A model generated the notes under the pieces. The model worked only from the letters and a program-made list of their open reading frames with translations. It did not search any database and had not been told where the DNA came from. The position numbers and the translations under genes were made by a program. Shown here in pieces: positions 25,277 through 34,329 of a stretch of DNA of 64,000 bases (positions within the stretch are counted from its first letter, which is position 1; each line of letters opens with the position of its first letter). Source of the DNA: Dictyobacter formicarum. Lineage in GTDB: Bacteria; Chloroflexota; Ktedonobacteria; Ktedonobacterales; Ktedonobacteraceae. Where the stretch lies: the NCBI RefSeq assembly GCF_016587435.1, contig NZ_BNJJ01000002.1, positions 248,001 to 312,000 of the forward strand, given 5' to 3'.

Positions 25277-25961
25277 GTCCAGATAACACCTCTCCTACCG
25301 TTTTGAAAAGAATTTGAACATCTAGTCGGCATGATTGATGGGCGATATAGTAAAGATCATAGTGCAACTTGATCTGCTCATCCTGGAGTGTATCACCGTA
25401 GTGATACATGATCTGTGCCCATCCGGTGAGCCCGGGTTTCACATTTAAGCGAGAACGATACTCTGGGAGCGTTTGCTCAAGCTTCGTTGCGAATGCTGGT
25501 ACCTCGGGTCGCGGTCCTATCAGACTCATATTGCCCAGGAGAATATTGAATGCCTGGGGTAACTCATCCAGGTGAGTTGCGCGTAGCAATCGTCCGACAC
25601 GTGTAATTCTTGGGTCATTTGGTGTGGTCCATGTAAGCTGTTTTGTCTGTCCTGTCTCAATATGCATTGTACGGAACTTATACATATGGAACGTCGATCC
25701 CCGATATCCCAATCGTTCCTGCGTATAAAAAATGGGGCCTCGGGAATCGAGAAAGATCAACAAGGCCAGGACAGGCAAAACCAGGAGGAGTATGATCGAA
25801 ACAGAGAATCCAAAGGTCAAGTTCAGGGCAAGGGACCAACATGGATAGCAAGAAGAAAAAAAAGTTTTCTCGCATTGATGCATCTCTGGCGTTTCATACC
25901 GGGCATTTCCAACGTCTACAGGATCGTCTACTGATACAATCTGTTGCATCCTGGGCTTCAT
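25266..25961 (-). CDS. Initiating sugar-phosphate transferase (bacterial sugar transferase family)
   Basis: A 231-residue phosphoglycosyltransferase that moves a sugar-1-phosphate onto undecaprenyl phosphate, the first step of repeat assembly. It has a single re-entrant hydrophobic segment (about 48-70), then YTQERLGYRGSTFHMYKFRTM (quoted to 21 residues would be too long; key residues R-T-M at its end), a catalytic Asp-Glu in THLDELPQ and IGPRPEVPAF. The length is that of the monotopic PglC type, not the long WbaP type. It follows the GT4 gene by 18 bases and overlaps the aminotransferase gene by 11. The sugar is probably an amino-sugar from the neighbouring dehydratase/aminotransferase. Confidence 0.88.
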   Translation of the reverse strand: MKPRMQQIVSVDDPVDVGNARYETPEMHQCEKTFFSSCYPCWSLALNLTFGFSVSIILLLVLPVLALLIFLDSRGPIFYTQERLGYRGSTFHMYKFRTMHIETGQTKQLTWTTPNDPRITRVGRLLRATHLDELPQAFNILLGNMSLIGPRPEVPAFATKLEQTLPEYRSRLNVKPGLTGWAQIMYHYGDTLQDEQIKLHYDLYYIAHQSCRLDVQILFKTVGEVLSGHGR

Positions 25962-25979
25962 AGTGTAGAGTTCTCCTTG

Positions 25980-27308
25980 CTACAAATTTTTCTTGTCTGC
26001 CAATGGTTGCGGGCTCTCTTCCAGAGTTACAGGCGTATCATCGTCCTTATCTGGAACGGATGGTATTGCGTTTGTCTTATCTTTATGCAGCAGAGCCTTG
26101 ATATAGTGATCAAGAGTTGCTGCCAGGAGTCTATGATCAAAACGTTTTTCGACAAATGTGCGTCCCTGCTCTCCTAAGCGTGCAGCCTCCTCCGGATGGT
26201 CACGTAGGAAGAGAATGGCTGAGGCAAAAGAAACAGGATTCTCTGGTTTCGCATAAATAGCGGAACCCGCGTCGTGTACAGCGATCTTGCATGCTTCGCC
26301 GTCAACGGCAAGAACAATGGGGCGGGCACAGGCCATGGCTTCATACATCTTCGCGGGAAGCACACCTTGAAATAAAATTGCCTTGTGGGCAAGTGCCAGA
26401 CATGCATCAGAGGCTGCTAAAAGAAGTGGTATACGATCATGTGGTTGAGGCTCGAGAAACACAATATTGTGGAGCCCTCGTCTTTGTGCTTCAGTTACCA
26501 GTTCTTCCTTTTCCGCACCATTACCCGCGAGCACAAAACGAATATCCTTGTGCTCAAGCAAGTGCTCTGCAGTATCAAGCACAACGCTCAGGCCATGTGA
26601 TGGTCCGTGACTTCCAGCATATAACACTGTGAAACGATCGTCCCAACCGAGTTCCGTCTGGGCCTGTGCTTGTGGTAGAGGATGAAACTTTGTACAGTCC
26701 ACTCCATTTGTCAAAACAAAGATATGGTTTGCAGGCAATCCTCGTTCAATGAGGATATTACGCAGTCCCTGCGTGACAACCCAGACAAGAGCTGCACGTC
26801 GATAGGTTGACCATTCCAGCCATTCAGCAAGACGGATCAAGAAACGATTACGTAGCATGCCCATTTGCACCGCAACCTCAGGCCAGAGATCGGCAACTGT
26901 GAAAATGAAAGGACACTGCTTGCGCCAGGCTAAAATACGTCCCGCAATTGCATTGAATAACGGTGGAGACTCAACAATAATCACATCTGGTTGTCCGACG
27001 GCCTTCATACCAAAGAATGGGGCCAGACAACCGAAAGAGAATTGAGACAGGATGCGGCGCAAGAAACCTTTGTTCGGGCGTATATAACTCCACACACGAA
27101 TAATACGTAGACCATCCCTTTGCTCCTGTAAGATCCTATGACCACGATAGTCTGGTGAGACAATGCCGGATGGGAAATTGGGAAACGTCGTGAGCACAGT
27201 CACCTGATATTCTAACTTCACAAGTTGCATCGCCATCTCACGGATACGTATCGCAGGTGGCGTTATTTCTGGTGGATAATATGGAGTGACAAAGAGGATA
27301 TGTGTCAT
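25980..27308 (-). CDS. Glycosyltransferase family 4 (WbuB-like)
   Basis: A 442-residue GT-B enzyme with an N-terminus of the WbuB type, ILFVTPYYPPEITPPAIR, then LTTFPNFPSGIV near 40 and DVIIVESPPLF near 107. The donor domain includes FTVLYAGSHGPSHGLSVVL near 228 and the Glu-containing KMYEAMACARPIVLAV near 322. The C-terminal 30 residues are Asp/Pro-rich and unlike the family. It begins two bases after the 2-epimerase stop, so the two are surely co-transcribed. WbuB relatives add N-acetylamino sugars, in keeping with the nearby pathway genes. Confidence 0.87.
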   Translation of the reverse strand: MTHILFVTPYYPPEITPPAIRIREMAMQLVKLEYQVTVLTTFPNFPSGIVSPDYRGHRILQEQRDGLRIIRVWSYIRPNKGFLRRILSQFSFGCLAPFFGMKAVGQPDVIIVESPPLFNAIAGRILAWRKQCPFIFTVADLWPEVAVQMGMLRNRFLIRLAEWLEWSTYRRAALVWVVTQGLRNILIERGLPANHIFVLTNGVDCTKFHPLPQAQAQTELGWDDRFTVLYAGSHGPSHGLSVVLDTAEHLLEHKDIRFVLAGNGAEKEELVTEAQRRGLHNIVFLEPQPHDRIPLLLAASDACLALAHKAILFQGVLPAKMYEAMACARPIVLAVDGEACKIAVHDAGSAIYAKPENPVSFASAILFLRDHPEEAARLGEQGRTFVEKRFDHRLLAATLDHYIKALLHKDKTNAIPSVPDKDDDTPVTLEESPQPLADKKNL

Positions 27309-27310
27309 GG

Positions 27311-28441
27311 TTATTCTCCTCTTCTTTGCCAGCTTTGCACGATGCGTCTTGCCGCATCGCCTCGTCCAAACGGATTAGACTGTGGTGGTTGTGGTTTTGG
27401 TCTGGCAACTGCATTGAGAATATTCTGCCAATTGGAGCCAGCCAGTATATTCCAACCACTCTGGACCGTTTCAATCCATTCCGTTTCTTCACGCAGCGTA
27501 ACGCATGGTACACCCAGTAAAAAAGCCTCCTTTTGTATACCGCCAGAATCCGTAAGAATGCGATATGCCGCGTATTGCAGGGCGAGCATATCTAAGTACC
27601 CCACGGGTTCAATCAATTGCACAAAGGGTTCCCACTGGATATGATAGCGGTGCAGGCATGCTTTCGTGCGCGGATGCACTGGGAAAAGCACAGGCATCTC
27701 TAACTTATTGAGTGCATATGCAATGGCCTGCATAGTTGCGGCATCATCGGTATTGGCAGCACGATGGACGGTTGTTAAGATATAGTTGTGTGGAGTAAGG
27801 CCCAATGTCGCTAAAAGCATATGTGCCTGATCAGCCAATCTGGGCTGGACATGCAAAAGGGTATCGTACATCACATCGCCTACAACGCTTACTCCCTGTG
27901 TAATGCCCTCCGCCAATAGTTGCTTGTGTGCTGTCTCTGTAGGACAGAACAATCGATCCGAGATATGATCGGTGACAATGCGATTGACCTCCTCAGGCAT
28001 AGTGCGATTAAAACTACGCAGACCTGCCTCCACATGTGCGATTGGAATATGTAATTTGGTAGCAGCGAGCGCAGCAGCCAATGTAGAATTGGTGTCACCA
28101 TAGACAAGGACCCAATCAACCTGCTCTTTCATAAGCACCTGCTCAATAGCAGCCAGCATTCTAGCCGTTTGTGCTCCATGAGTACCTGAGCCACATTCCA
28201 GAAAATAGTCTGGTTCAGGAATTGACAGCTCCTTGAAGAAGTGCGCTGAGAGCATATAATCATAATGTTGTCCTGTGTGGATTACTACCTCTTCATGATG
28301 TTGTCGTAAGAGCGCACTTACAGGCGCGATTTTTATAAATTGTGGTCGTGCTCCCACAATAGAAGCAAAGCGCAACTTCTTTCTTCTCCCTTCTCCACCA
28401 CGATGCATGCGCCTGTTTTGCTGATAAAATGTATCAAGCAT
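27311..28441 (-). CDS. UDP-N-acetylglucosamine 2-epimerase (non-hydrolysing; WecB/WbpI-like)
   Basis: Interconverts UDP-GlcNAc-type and UDP-ManNAc-type sugars through a GT-B fold. Blocks seen are SIVGARPQFIKIAPV (near 30), VIHTGQHYDYMLS (near 60), VYGDTNSTLAAALAA (near 115), HVEAGLRSF (near 138) and the C-terminal ILTDSGGIQKEAFLLGVP with VTLREETEW (near 290-310). The ATG at 28441 overlaps the dehydrogenase stop (ATGCTTGA) and is preferred to the upstream start at 28477. Next to Wbp-like dehydrogenase, oxidoreductase and aminotransferase genes, WbpI (UDP-GlcNAc(3NAc)A 2-epimerase) is a fair alternative to WecB. The substrate is not settled. Confidence 0.88.
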   Translation of the reverse strand: MLDTFYQQNRRMHRGGEGRRKKLRFASIVGARPQFIKIAPVSALLRQHHEEVVIHTGQHYDYMLSAHFFKELSIPEPDYFLECGSGTHGAQTARMLAAIEQVLMKEQVDWVLVYGDTNSTLAAALAATKLHIPIAHVEAGLRSFNRTMPEEVNRIVTDHISDRLFCPTETAHKQLLAEGITQGVSVVGDVMYDTLLHVQPRLADQAHMLLATLGLTPHNYILTTVHRAANTDDAATMQAIAYALNKLEMPVLFPVHPRTKACLHRYHIQWEPFVQLIEPVGYLDMLALQYAAYRILTDSGGIQKEAFLLGVPCVTLREETEWIETVQSGWNILAGSNWQNILNAVARPKPQPPQSNPFGRGDAARRIVQSWQRRGE

Positions 28442-29789
28442 GGATACGCCCGCTACATTTGTACTCGCCATCACCAATCGTAATGTAATGTATTCCTAAC
28501 GCTTCAATGCTCTTACGGCACAGCGCTTGACGGCCATCCAGTATTACCTTGCAAGCCGAGGCGCAACAAAAATCAAAATTCTGAAATGCGCGATGATTAC
28601 ATTGGAGAATGATCACATCGATCATATGCTCGTACCCTGATGGAAGTGGTGTGTATCCCTGGGCTTGCAGTTCTCCGATACTAAAATAGGGATCATCGAC
28701 ATAAACGCTTGCACCATGGCGCAAAAGTGCCTGTTGTAGTAATCGTGCGCTTGTAAAAGCTGTTTCGCGTACATCACCTCGATACGCCACGCCCAGAATC
28801 AGTACAGATTGGCAAGATAAAGAACCGACAACCCTTTCAATGCGTTGGACTGCATACTCGGCCATAGAATCATTAATGCGCCGCGCTTTGCGTGGTAACG
28901 TGAGCATGTCGTCCTCTTGTATGTCCTCCTGCTCATCAAACGGGTTTGCGAAAAGGAAGTAGGGATAGACCGGAATACAGTGTCCACCAACACCGACCCC
29001 CGGTGTATGGATATGAGAATAGGGTTGTGTATTCGCGGCGGCAATCGCGCTCCTGACATTGAGTCCATGGCTATCAGCATAGCGTGCAAATTCGTTAGCC
29101 AGAGCAATATTAACATCGCGATACGTCGTCTCGATCAATTTCACAAACTCCGCCTCATCAGTTGAGGCCATTGTAATGATTTCGGCCTCAAGTACTGAAC
29201 GATAAAAGGCAGCAGCACGTGCTGTACTGCACCGACCAATGCCGCTGATCACCTTGGGATACTGAGATAAGTCGCGGAAAACTGTGCCTGAGGAAACACG
29301 TTCAGGACTGTATGCGAGATAAAAGTCCTGATCGGCGTATAAACCTGAGGTGCGTTCAAGCAACGAGCGCAGGCGAGAAGACGTTGTTCCTACTGGTAGC
29401 GTTGTTTCGTAAATAACCAATGTACCAGATTGCAACCCCGCCCCAATAGCCATTGTTGCGGCATCAATGTGCTGGAAATCTACCGTATGCGCGGCATCGA
29501 TGAGCACCGGTACAATCACAACAACGACATTTGCTCTGCGCACTGCATCGGTTGTCTGTGTCGTGGCACTGAGATATCCTTGTTGTACCAGACAAGGAAT
29601 CTCCAGTGCGAGTTCACCTTCCTCCTGAATATGCGTTTTCCCCTGATTCAGATTCTGGACCACCTGTTCATTGACATCACAGCCGATGACCTGATATCCC
29701 TTTCGGGCATACTGTACGGCAAGAGGTAAGCCGATCTTCCCCAGACCAACAACTGCAACAGTTGATAGCTGCACTGAGGAATCAGACAT
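28434..29789 (-). CDS. UDP-sugar 6-dehydrogenase (WecC/WbpA-like)
   Basis: NAD-dependent four-electron dehydrogenase making a UDP-N-acetyl-hexosaminuronate. It shows the Rossmann motif VAVVGLGKIGLPLAV (near 10), YETTLPVGTTSSRL (near 125), AYSPERVSSGT (near 157) and the catalytic Cys in GVGGHCIPVYPY (near 258). The C-terminal domain contains LILGVAYRGDVRE. The ATG at 29789 overlaps the upstream stop by eight bases and is preferred to the far start at 29864. Its product is the substrate for the MocA-type dehydrogenase and aminotransferase immediately upstream, as in the WbpA-WbpB-WbpE order. Confidence 0.88.
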   Translation of the reverse strand: MSDSSVQLSTVAVVGLGKIGLPLAVQYARKGYQVIGCDVNEQVVQNLNQGKTHIQEEGELALEIPCLVQQGYLSATTQTTDAVRRANVVVVIVPVLIDAAHTVDFQHIDAATMAIGAGLQSGTLVIYETTLPVGTTSSRLRSLLERTSGLYADQDFYLAYSPERVSSGTVFRDLSQYPKVISGIGRCSTARAAAFYRSVLEAEIITMASTDEAEFVKLIETTYRDVNIALANEFARYADSHGLNVRSAIAAANTQPYSHIHTPGVGVGGHCIPVYPYFLFANPFDEQEDIQEDDMLTLPRKARRINDSMAEYAVQRIERVVGSLSCQSVLILGVAYRGDVRETAFTSARLLQQALLRHGASVYVDDPYFSIGELQAQGYTPLPSGYEHMIDVIILQCNHRAFQNFDFCCASACKVILDGRQALCRKSIEALGIHYITIGDGEYKCSGRIHA

Positions 29790-30813
29790 ACTTGCTGGCA
29801 TAAGCCACCTCCTGAATTCGTGCAGCCGCTTTTTCTGATATTGACGCAAGAAGTTGATGGACAATCTTTAACGTTGCCAGACCCTCCTCTCCTGTTACCG
29901 TTGGGGATGTATTATTTTGTAAAGCTTGAATGACATCTTGATACTCTAAATGTAGAGGTTCAGCTTTCTGTACTTTGAGGCGCGTCATGGTTCCTTCGCT
30001 CACACCTGTTAAGGAGCGTAACGCATCCCACGACGTTGACGTATAGTCATTTTCATAAAAATAGATATCTTGCGTAAGATAGTTCACAAGGAACATACCT
30101 TTCTCGCCAGTCACAGTAAGTTCGCGTATCTTGGTTGGCGTGAGCCAATTGATGTCAAGGATACCAATCACATCGTTCGTAAAGCGAATGACGCCGAGAA
30201 GTAAGTCTTCACAGGTTGTATGAACACGTCGTTGTGTTTCCGCATAAACATGTGCCACTTCCGATCTGGTGAGGTAATGCATAATATCAATGTCATGTGT
30301 TGCCAGGTCAAGAATGACGCCAACATCGCGAATGCGAGGCGGAAACGGACCCACTCGGCGTGCATGAAGGTGGAAGATGTTGCCAATGTCTCCAGCCATC
30401 ATATGTTGTTTCAGTGCGATGATCGCAGGATTGAAGCGTTCGATGTGACCCACGGCAATGTGAGCGCCGCTCCTTTGCGCCAGTTGGAGCAGGAGTGATG
30501 CCTCCTCAATAGTACTGGTCATTGGTTTTTCGATAAGCACATTGATGCCTCGATCTAGCAGATACGACGCAACCTCAAAATGTAAATTGGTAGGCACAAC
30601 GACTGCAACCAGATCAGGATGTGTATCATCTATCATCTGACGATAGTCGTGATAGCCTGCCACATGAAAACGGCTCATCGCATGCTGTAAAACGGAATCC
30701 GATGTTTCCGCAACACCAACAAGACAGATTTGTTCTGCACTAAAATCGGAGAGCACGCGCAGATGGTTCATCCCCATCGAGCCTGCGCCCACGACTCCAA
30801 CCTTTAATGACAT
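29782..30813 (-). CDS. Gfo/Idh/MocA-family sugar dehydrogenase (WbpB/WlbA-like)
   Basis: NAD-dependent oxidoreductase of 343 residues. The N-terminal Rossmann fold GVVGAGSMGMNHLRVL, the EKPMTSTIEEA motif (Lys of EKP near 96) and GHIERFNPAI near 122 are typical. In the WlbA/WbpB group the enzyme oxidises C3 of UDP-GlcNAcA before amination. The place between a UDP-sugar 6-dehydrogenase and a DegT aminotransferase, with overlaps on both sides (8 and 10 bases), supports that role. The specific substrate is an inference from context. Confidence 0.85.
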   Translation of the reverse strand: MSLKVGVVGAGSMGMNHLRVLSDFSAEQICLVGVAETSDSVLQHAMSRFHVAGYHDYRQMIDDTHPDLVAVVVPTNLHFEVASYLLDRGINVLIEKPMTSTIEEASLLLQLAQRSGAHIAVGHIERFNPAIIALKQHMMAGDIGNIFHLHARRVGPFPPRIRDVGVILDLATHDIDIMHYLTRSEVAHVYAETQRRVHTTCEDLLLGVIRFTNDVIGILDINWLTPTKIRELTVTGEKGMFLVNYLTQDIYFYENDYTSTSWDALRSLTGVSEGTMTRLKVQKAEPLHLEYQDVIQALQNNTSPTVTGEEGLATLKIVHQLLASISEKAAARIQEVAYASKYV

Positions 30814-31931
30814 AAAACCAGGACCTCCTTTGCGATCGTCGTTAAATCTGCTTTCCTGAGAGCTGGATGCACAGGAAGTGAGAGGACATGATGTGCTGCA
30901 TGCTCTGTGAGTGGTAACTGCATATCCGTCTGTGTGCAGTTATCTGTTGTTGTACTATGAGCATGGACACACCGAAACATCTGTTTTTTTGCCAGATAGA
31001 ATGGTTGCTGATGAATGGGTACAGGATAGTGAATAGCGGTCCCAATGCCGCGTTCTCGTAGATGAAGTACCCATTGGTCACGATTGTGTGGAACTTGAAT
31101 AGTGTACTGATGGTATACATGTTGATATCCAGGACGAACAGTGGGTGTTTGTACGACACCGGCGATTTGTTCGGTTAAAAAAGTCGCGTTGGCAATACGT
31201 TGCATCGTCATCTGTTCTAATCTTTGAAGTTGGACGATTCCAAGAGCCGCTTGTATATCTGTCATACGCAAATTGTATCCTAGATCTATATGCTGATAAC
31301 GTTCTTTCTGCCCATGGTTACGCAAGAGGCGTAAACGCTTGGCGATGTCAGCGTCGTTGGTTGTGACCATTCCTCCTTCACCGGTTGTCATATTTTTTGT
31401 TGCATAAAATGAGAAACAGCCTGTCCCAAATCCACCGACCGGTTTACCATGTATTGTCGCCGCATGTGCCTGGCAAGCATCTTCAATAAGTGTCAGGTGG
31501 TATGTTTGAGCAAGTTGTGATAAGCGATCAATAGCACAGGGATGACCAAACAGGTGGACCGGCAGCAGTGCCTTCGTACGGGACGTAATTGCCTTCTCGA
31601 CGAGGGTAGGATCTATATTGTAGGTATCCGGTTCTATATCGACGAATACGGGAGTTGCACCAACGAGCAGAATCGCATTAGCCGTGGCGGAAAAGCTAAA
31701 AGCGGTTGTAATTACCTCATCGCCGGGTCCAACACCATGGGCAAGTAGTGCCAGATGAAGCGCGGCCGTACCTGAAGAGACAGCAACAGCCTCCCGAACA
31801 GCACACATCTGTGCAAAGTCGTGTTCAAACCTTGCAACCTGGTCACCTTGCGCAAGGTGACCAGATGCAAGTACCTGAAGAACGGCATCTTTTTCCTCAT
31901 TACCGAGTAATGGAAAAGCGATAGGAATCAT
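30804..31931 (-). CDS. DegT/DnrJ/EryC1/StrS-family aminotransferase (WbpE/WlbC-like)
   Basis: A 375-residue PLP enzyme and probably the first gene of the minus-strand train. Blocks are VSSGTAALHLALLAHGVG (near 52), FSFSATANAIL (near 82), LIEDACQAHAA (near 152) and SFYATKNMTTGEGGM (near 178) with the PLP-binding Lys. RNHGQKERYQHIDLGYN follows. It overlaps the Gfo/Idh/MocA gene by ten bases, so amination at the 3-keto position of UDP-GlcNAcA (as WbpE does) is the likely reaction. The missing partner acetyltransferase lies across the divergent gap at 33664-34329. Confidence 0.85.
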   Translation of the reverse strand: MIPIAFPLLGNEEKDAVLQVLASGHLAQGDQVARFEHDFAQMCAVREAVAVSSGTAALHLALLAHGVGPGDEVITTAFSFSATANAILLVGATPVFVDIEPDTYNIDPTLVEKAITSRTKALLPVHLFGHPCAIDRLSQLAQTYHLTLIEDACQAHAATIHGKPVGGFGTGCFSFYATKNMTTGEGGMVTTNDADIAKRLRLLRNHGQKERYQHIDLGYNLRMTDIQAALGIVQLQRLEQMTMQRIANATFLTEQIAGVVQTPTVRPGYQHVYHQYTIQVPHNRDQWVLHLRERGIGTAIHYPVPIHQQPFYLAKKQMFRCVHAHSTTTDNCTQTDMQLPLTEHAAHHVLSLPVHPALRKADLTTIAKEVLVLCH

Positions 31932-32238
31932 GGATTTCTTCCCCTGTGATGGAAAAACGAAAATTGTATCTACTCATATTTTTTCATGTATAAACACCTT
32001 ATTTTGAAATTTGATTTTTTTTACAACTTTCAAGAATTTGGTGTTAATTATATGATAAATGCTTCGCAAAATATTTCATGCTTAAGATATTGTTAAACGA
32101 TATGAATATTTAATACGTTGTAGCTTGTTATAATATAAATATGGCAAAAAAGATAGTATATACTTGAGTGATTTTTTTGTCATTAGCAGGAATAACACAT
32201 AAAATCAGGGAACATGTAGCAAGGGAGAAAGGATAAAA
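31932..32238. other. AT-rich divergent intergenic region
   Basis: No gene is seen. The stretch is strongly A+T-rich and separates the minus-strand exopolysaccharide train from the plus-strand TIG-repeat gene. It should carry promoters in both directions. On the minus strand TTAACA, 17 bases and TATTTT (about 32094-32066) is a possible promoter. On the plus strand there is an extended -10 at 32126-32134. Confidence 0.55.
32126..32134 (+). promoter_or_regulatory. Extended -10 promoter of the TIG-repeat gene
   Basis: TG-T-TATAAT is a perfect extended -10 element; no good -35 lies at the usual distance, as is common for such promoters. The expected transcript would have a leader of about 98 bases. 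Confidence 0.5.
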
Positions 32239-33516
32239 GTGATGAAGAACACGCATCATCGATCTCTCTGGGTAGGCCTCATCGGCGTTGTGATAGTCGT
32301 TGTGGTGCTACTTTTGTTCGGTTATGCCAGCCGTAGTCACTATTCAGCGCCAGGTGCAACACTGTCTGTTGGGCCAAATCCTGCAAGTCCGGGTACAACG
32401 GTGATGGTTACCGGTTTTCAATACGCAGCCGCGAAAAAAGTGGAGGTATATTTCCAAAATCGGGCAAACGGTGTCGTGAGCACGGTAACCACTGGGGGAG
32501 GGTTCTTTAATGTTGCGTTACAACTTCCCCGGCACTATGTAGATGGGCTATCGTATGTTTATGCTGTCAGTGACTCGACGACCACCAGGGCACCGCTCCA
32601 TTTTGCCAGACCCTCTGTGACATATGCGGCGGTCAAGGCATCTCAACAAACAAATCCGGATCTGCAATCTTCTGTCCTTGTTCGAGGGACAGGCTTTCTC
32701 ACGAATGAGCCGGTCACCTTTGAATTTCGCAACGAGGCCACAGCAATACAAACAGGAAAACTCACGACAGATGGCAATGGAACATTTACGCTTCCACTCA
32801 GTACGGCGGATACCCCCTATCAGGGGAACGCCAGTTTAACCGTCAGAGATACGTTGCACCAACCGGCTTGGACAATTCCAATCTGGTTGACCCCTCAAAT
32901 TCACATTCGGCCTACCTCCGGGCCAGTCGGCACCCGAGTTCATATCAGGGGAACCGGCTTCCAAAGACATGAAGAGGTCAGAATCTCGTTTCAAGGCATC
33001 TTTGTAGCCTGGGCTTATACCAATAGGGTTGGCAAATTTAGCACTGCTTTCCAGGTACCCCATGCAGCAACCCTGACTTCCCCTACGGATGAGAGGCAGG
33101 CCAGTGGGTTTGCCAGCTTGAGCCCTGCTTTGCAGATACCCAATGGGGCAACACTTACTCCATCTACGGATGATGTGCGTGCAGTGGGGATGAGCAGTGG
33201 AGCAGTCGCCACGGCGTCATTTCAGGTACAACCGTCTGTCTTTCTCGATCCTCCTTTTGCCCGTCCCAATCAATGGGTTTCCACAAGGGGCAGTCAGTTT
33301 TCTCCAAATGGTACCGTGGAAATACTTTTCGCAGATCCCGATACGAGTGCATCTTCTGTGGGCATACCAGTTAGTACACTAACAGCATCGAGCACGGGTC
33401 TGATTTCCACATCCTTCCAGGTACCAGCAATAGCGGTTGATGGTCGAAGGTACAATATCGTGTACATCGATGAAGCAACGGGTGTTAGCGTTACAGCTCC
33501 CATTTTTGTGATGTAA
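32239..33516 (+). CDS. Exported protein with IPT/TIG-type Ig-like repeats
   Basis: A 425-residue protein with an N-terminal membrane anchor or signal (about residues 9-30) and then a series of about 90-residue Ig-like units. Their openings repeat the pattern P-x-S/A-G-P/T-x-V-x-V-x-G-T-G-F (near 48, 135, 228 and 335). Such folds are structural or bind carbohydrate. Between the third and fourth units a 27-residue segment is duplicated in tandem (33045-33206). It lies divergently beside the exopolysaccharide train and may work at the cell surface. No catalytic motif is seen. Confidence 0.75.
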   Translation: MMKNTHHRSLWVGLIGVVIVVVVLLLFGYASRSHYSAPGATLSVGPNPASPGTTVMVTGFQYAAAKKVEVYFQNRANGVVSTVTTGGGFFNVALQLPRHYVDGLSYVYAVSDSTTTRAPLHFARPSVTYAAVKASQQTNPDLQSSVLVRGTGFLTNEPVTFEFRNEATAIQTGKLTTDGNGTFTLPLSTADTPYQGNASLTVRDTLHQPAWTIPIWLTPQIHIRPTSGPVGTRVHIRGTGFQRHEEVRISFQGIFVAWAYTNRVGKFSTAFQVPHAATLTSPTDERQASGFASLSPALQIPNGATLTPSTDDVRAVGMSSGAVATASFQVQPSVFLDPPFARPNQWVSTRGSQFSPNGTVEILFADPDTSASSVGIPVSTLTASSTGLISTSFQVPAIAVDGRRYNIVYIDEATGVSVTAPIFVM

Positions 33517-33663
33517 GCGGTATAGGATGGGTAAGGAAAGAACGAAAGTTCAGCAGTGCTTCTCGACATGGGGTTCATACCTCGATTTGTCGAATAGGGA
33601 GTGACTTCACGATATCGTGAGCAAAGATGGATTGACGCATTGAGCCAGTAAAGAGGGAAAGAG

Positions 33664-34329
33664 ATGACGGATGTATCATGGTATATTCATCCAACAGCTG
33701 ATGTAGAGACAGGGGTACAGATTGGAGCAGAGACGCGGATATGGCAACAAGTGCAAGTGAGAACTCAAGCATCTATAGGTGAACAGTGTAATGTGGGAAA
33801 AGGAGTGTATATTGATGCGCATGTGCGCATCGGGTCACGTGTGAAGATTCAAAACTATGTTTCTCTCTTCGAGGGTGTGACGGTGGAAGATGGTGTTTTT
33901 ATCGGGCCCCATGTGTGTTTTACCAATGATCTATTTCCGCGTGCGATTACTCCTACGGGCAAATTGAAAGAAGCGAAGGACTGGAAGATTTCGCCAACGT
34001 ACGTCAAATATGGAGCTTCTATTGGTGCTGGTGCTGTCATTGTATGTGGGATAACCATTGGCGCTTTCGCATTGGTTGGTGCAGGTTCAGTGGTCACGAA
34101 GGACGTGGCACCCTATACCCTTGTCTTTGGTAATCCCGCCCGTTTGCATGGCTATGTTTGCAAGTGCGCACACCTTCTCTCAAACATAAAGCAAGAGGAT
34201 GGATATATAGAGGGGTGGTGTACGTTTTGTCAAGAACCATGTCAGGTAGAAACATCTTCCCATACAATGTTATATAGGCAAGAGCCTACCAACTCTCTCT
34301 TGAAGCAACATGAGTTGCAAGAGCAATGA
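33664..34329 (+). CDS. Hexapeptide-repeat N-acetyltransferase (WbpD/WlbB-like)
   Basis: A left-handed beta-helix acyltransferase of 221 residues. The repeat pattern is clear from the start (Y-I-H-P-T-A-D-V-E, IGAETRIWQQVQV, CNVGKGVYIDAHVRIG). The stretch FIGPHVCFTNDLFPRAI (near 80) carries the active-site Asn/Asp region, and VGAGSVVTKDVAPY follows near 138. A C-terminal Cys-rich tail (CKCAHLL, then WCTFCQEPC) is like that of many WlbB-type proteins. The reaction would be acetyl-CoA-dependent acetylation of a 3-amino sugar made by the divergent dehydrogenase/aminotransferase genes. Confidence 0.84.
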   Translation: MTDVSWYIHPTADVETGVQIGAETRIWQQVQVRTQASIGEQCNVGKGVYIDAHVRIGSRVKIQNYVSLFEGVTVEDGVFIGPHVCFTNDLFPRAITPTGKLKEAKDWKISPTYVKYGASIGAGAVIVCGITIGAFALVGAGSVVTKDVAPYTLVFGNPARLHGYVCKCAHLLSNIKQEDGYIEGWCTFCQEPCQVETSSHTMLYRQEPTNSLLKQHELQEQ

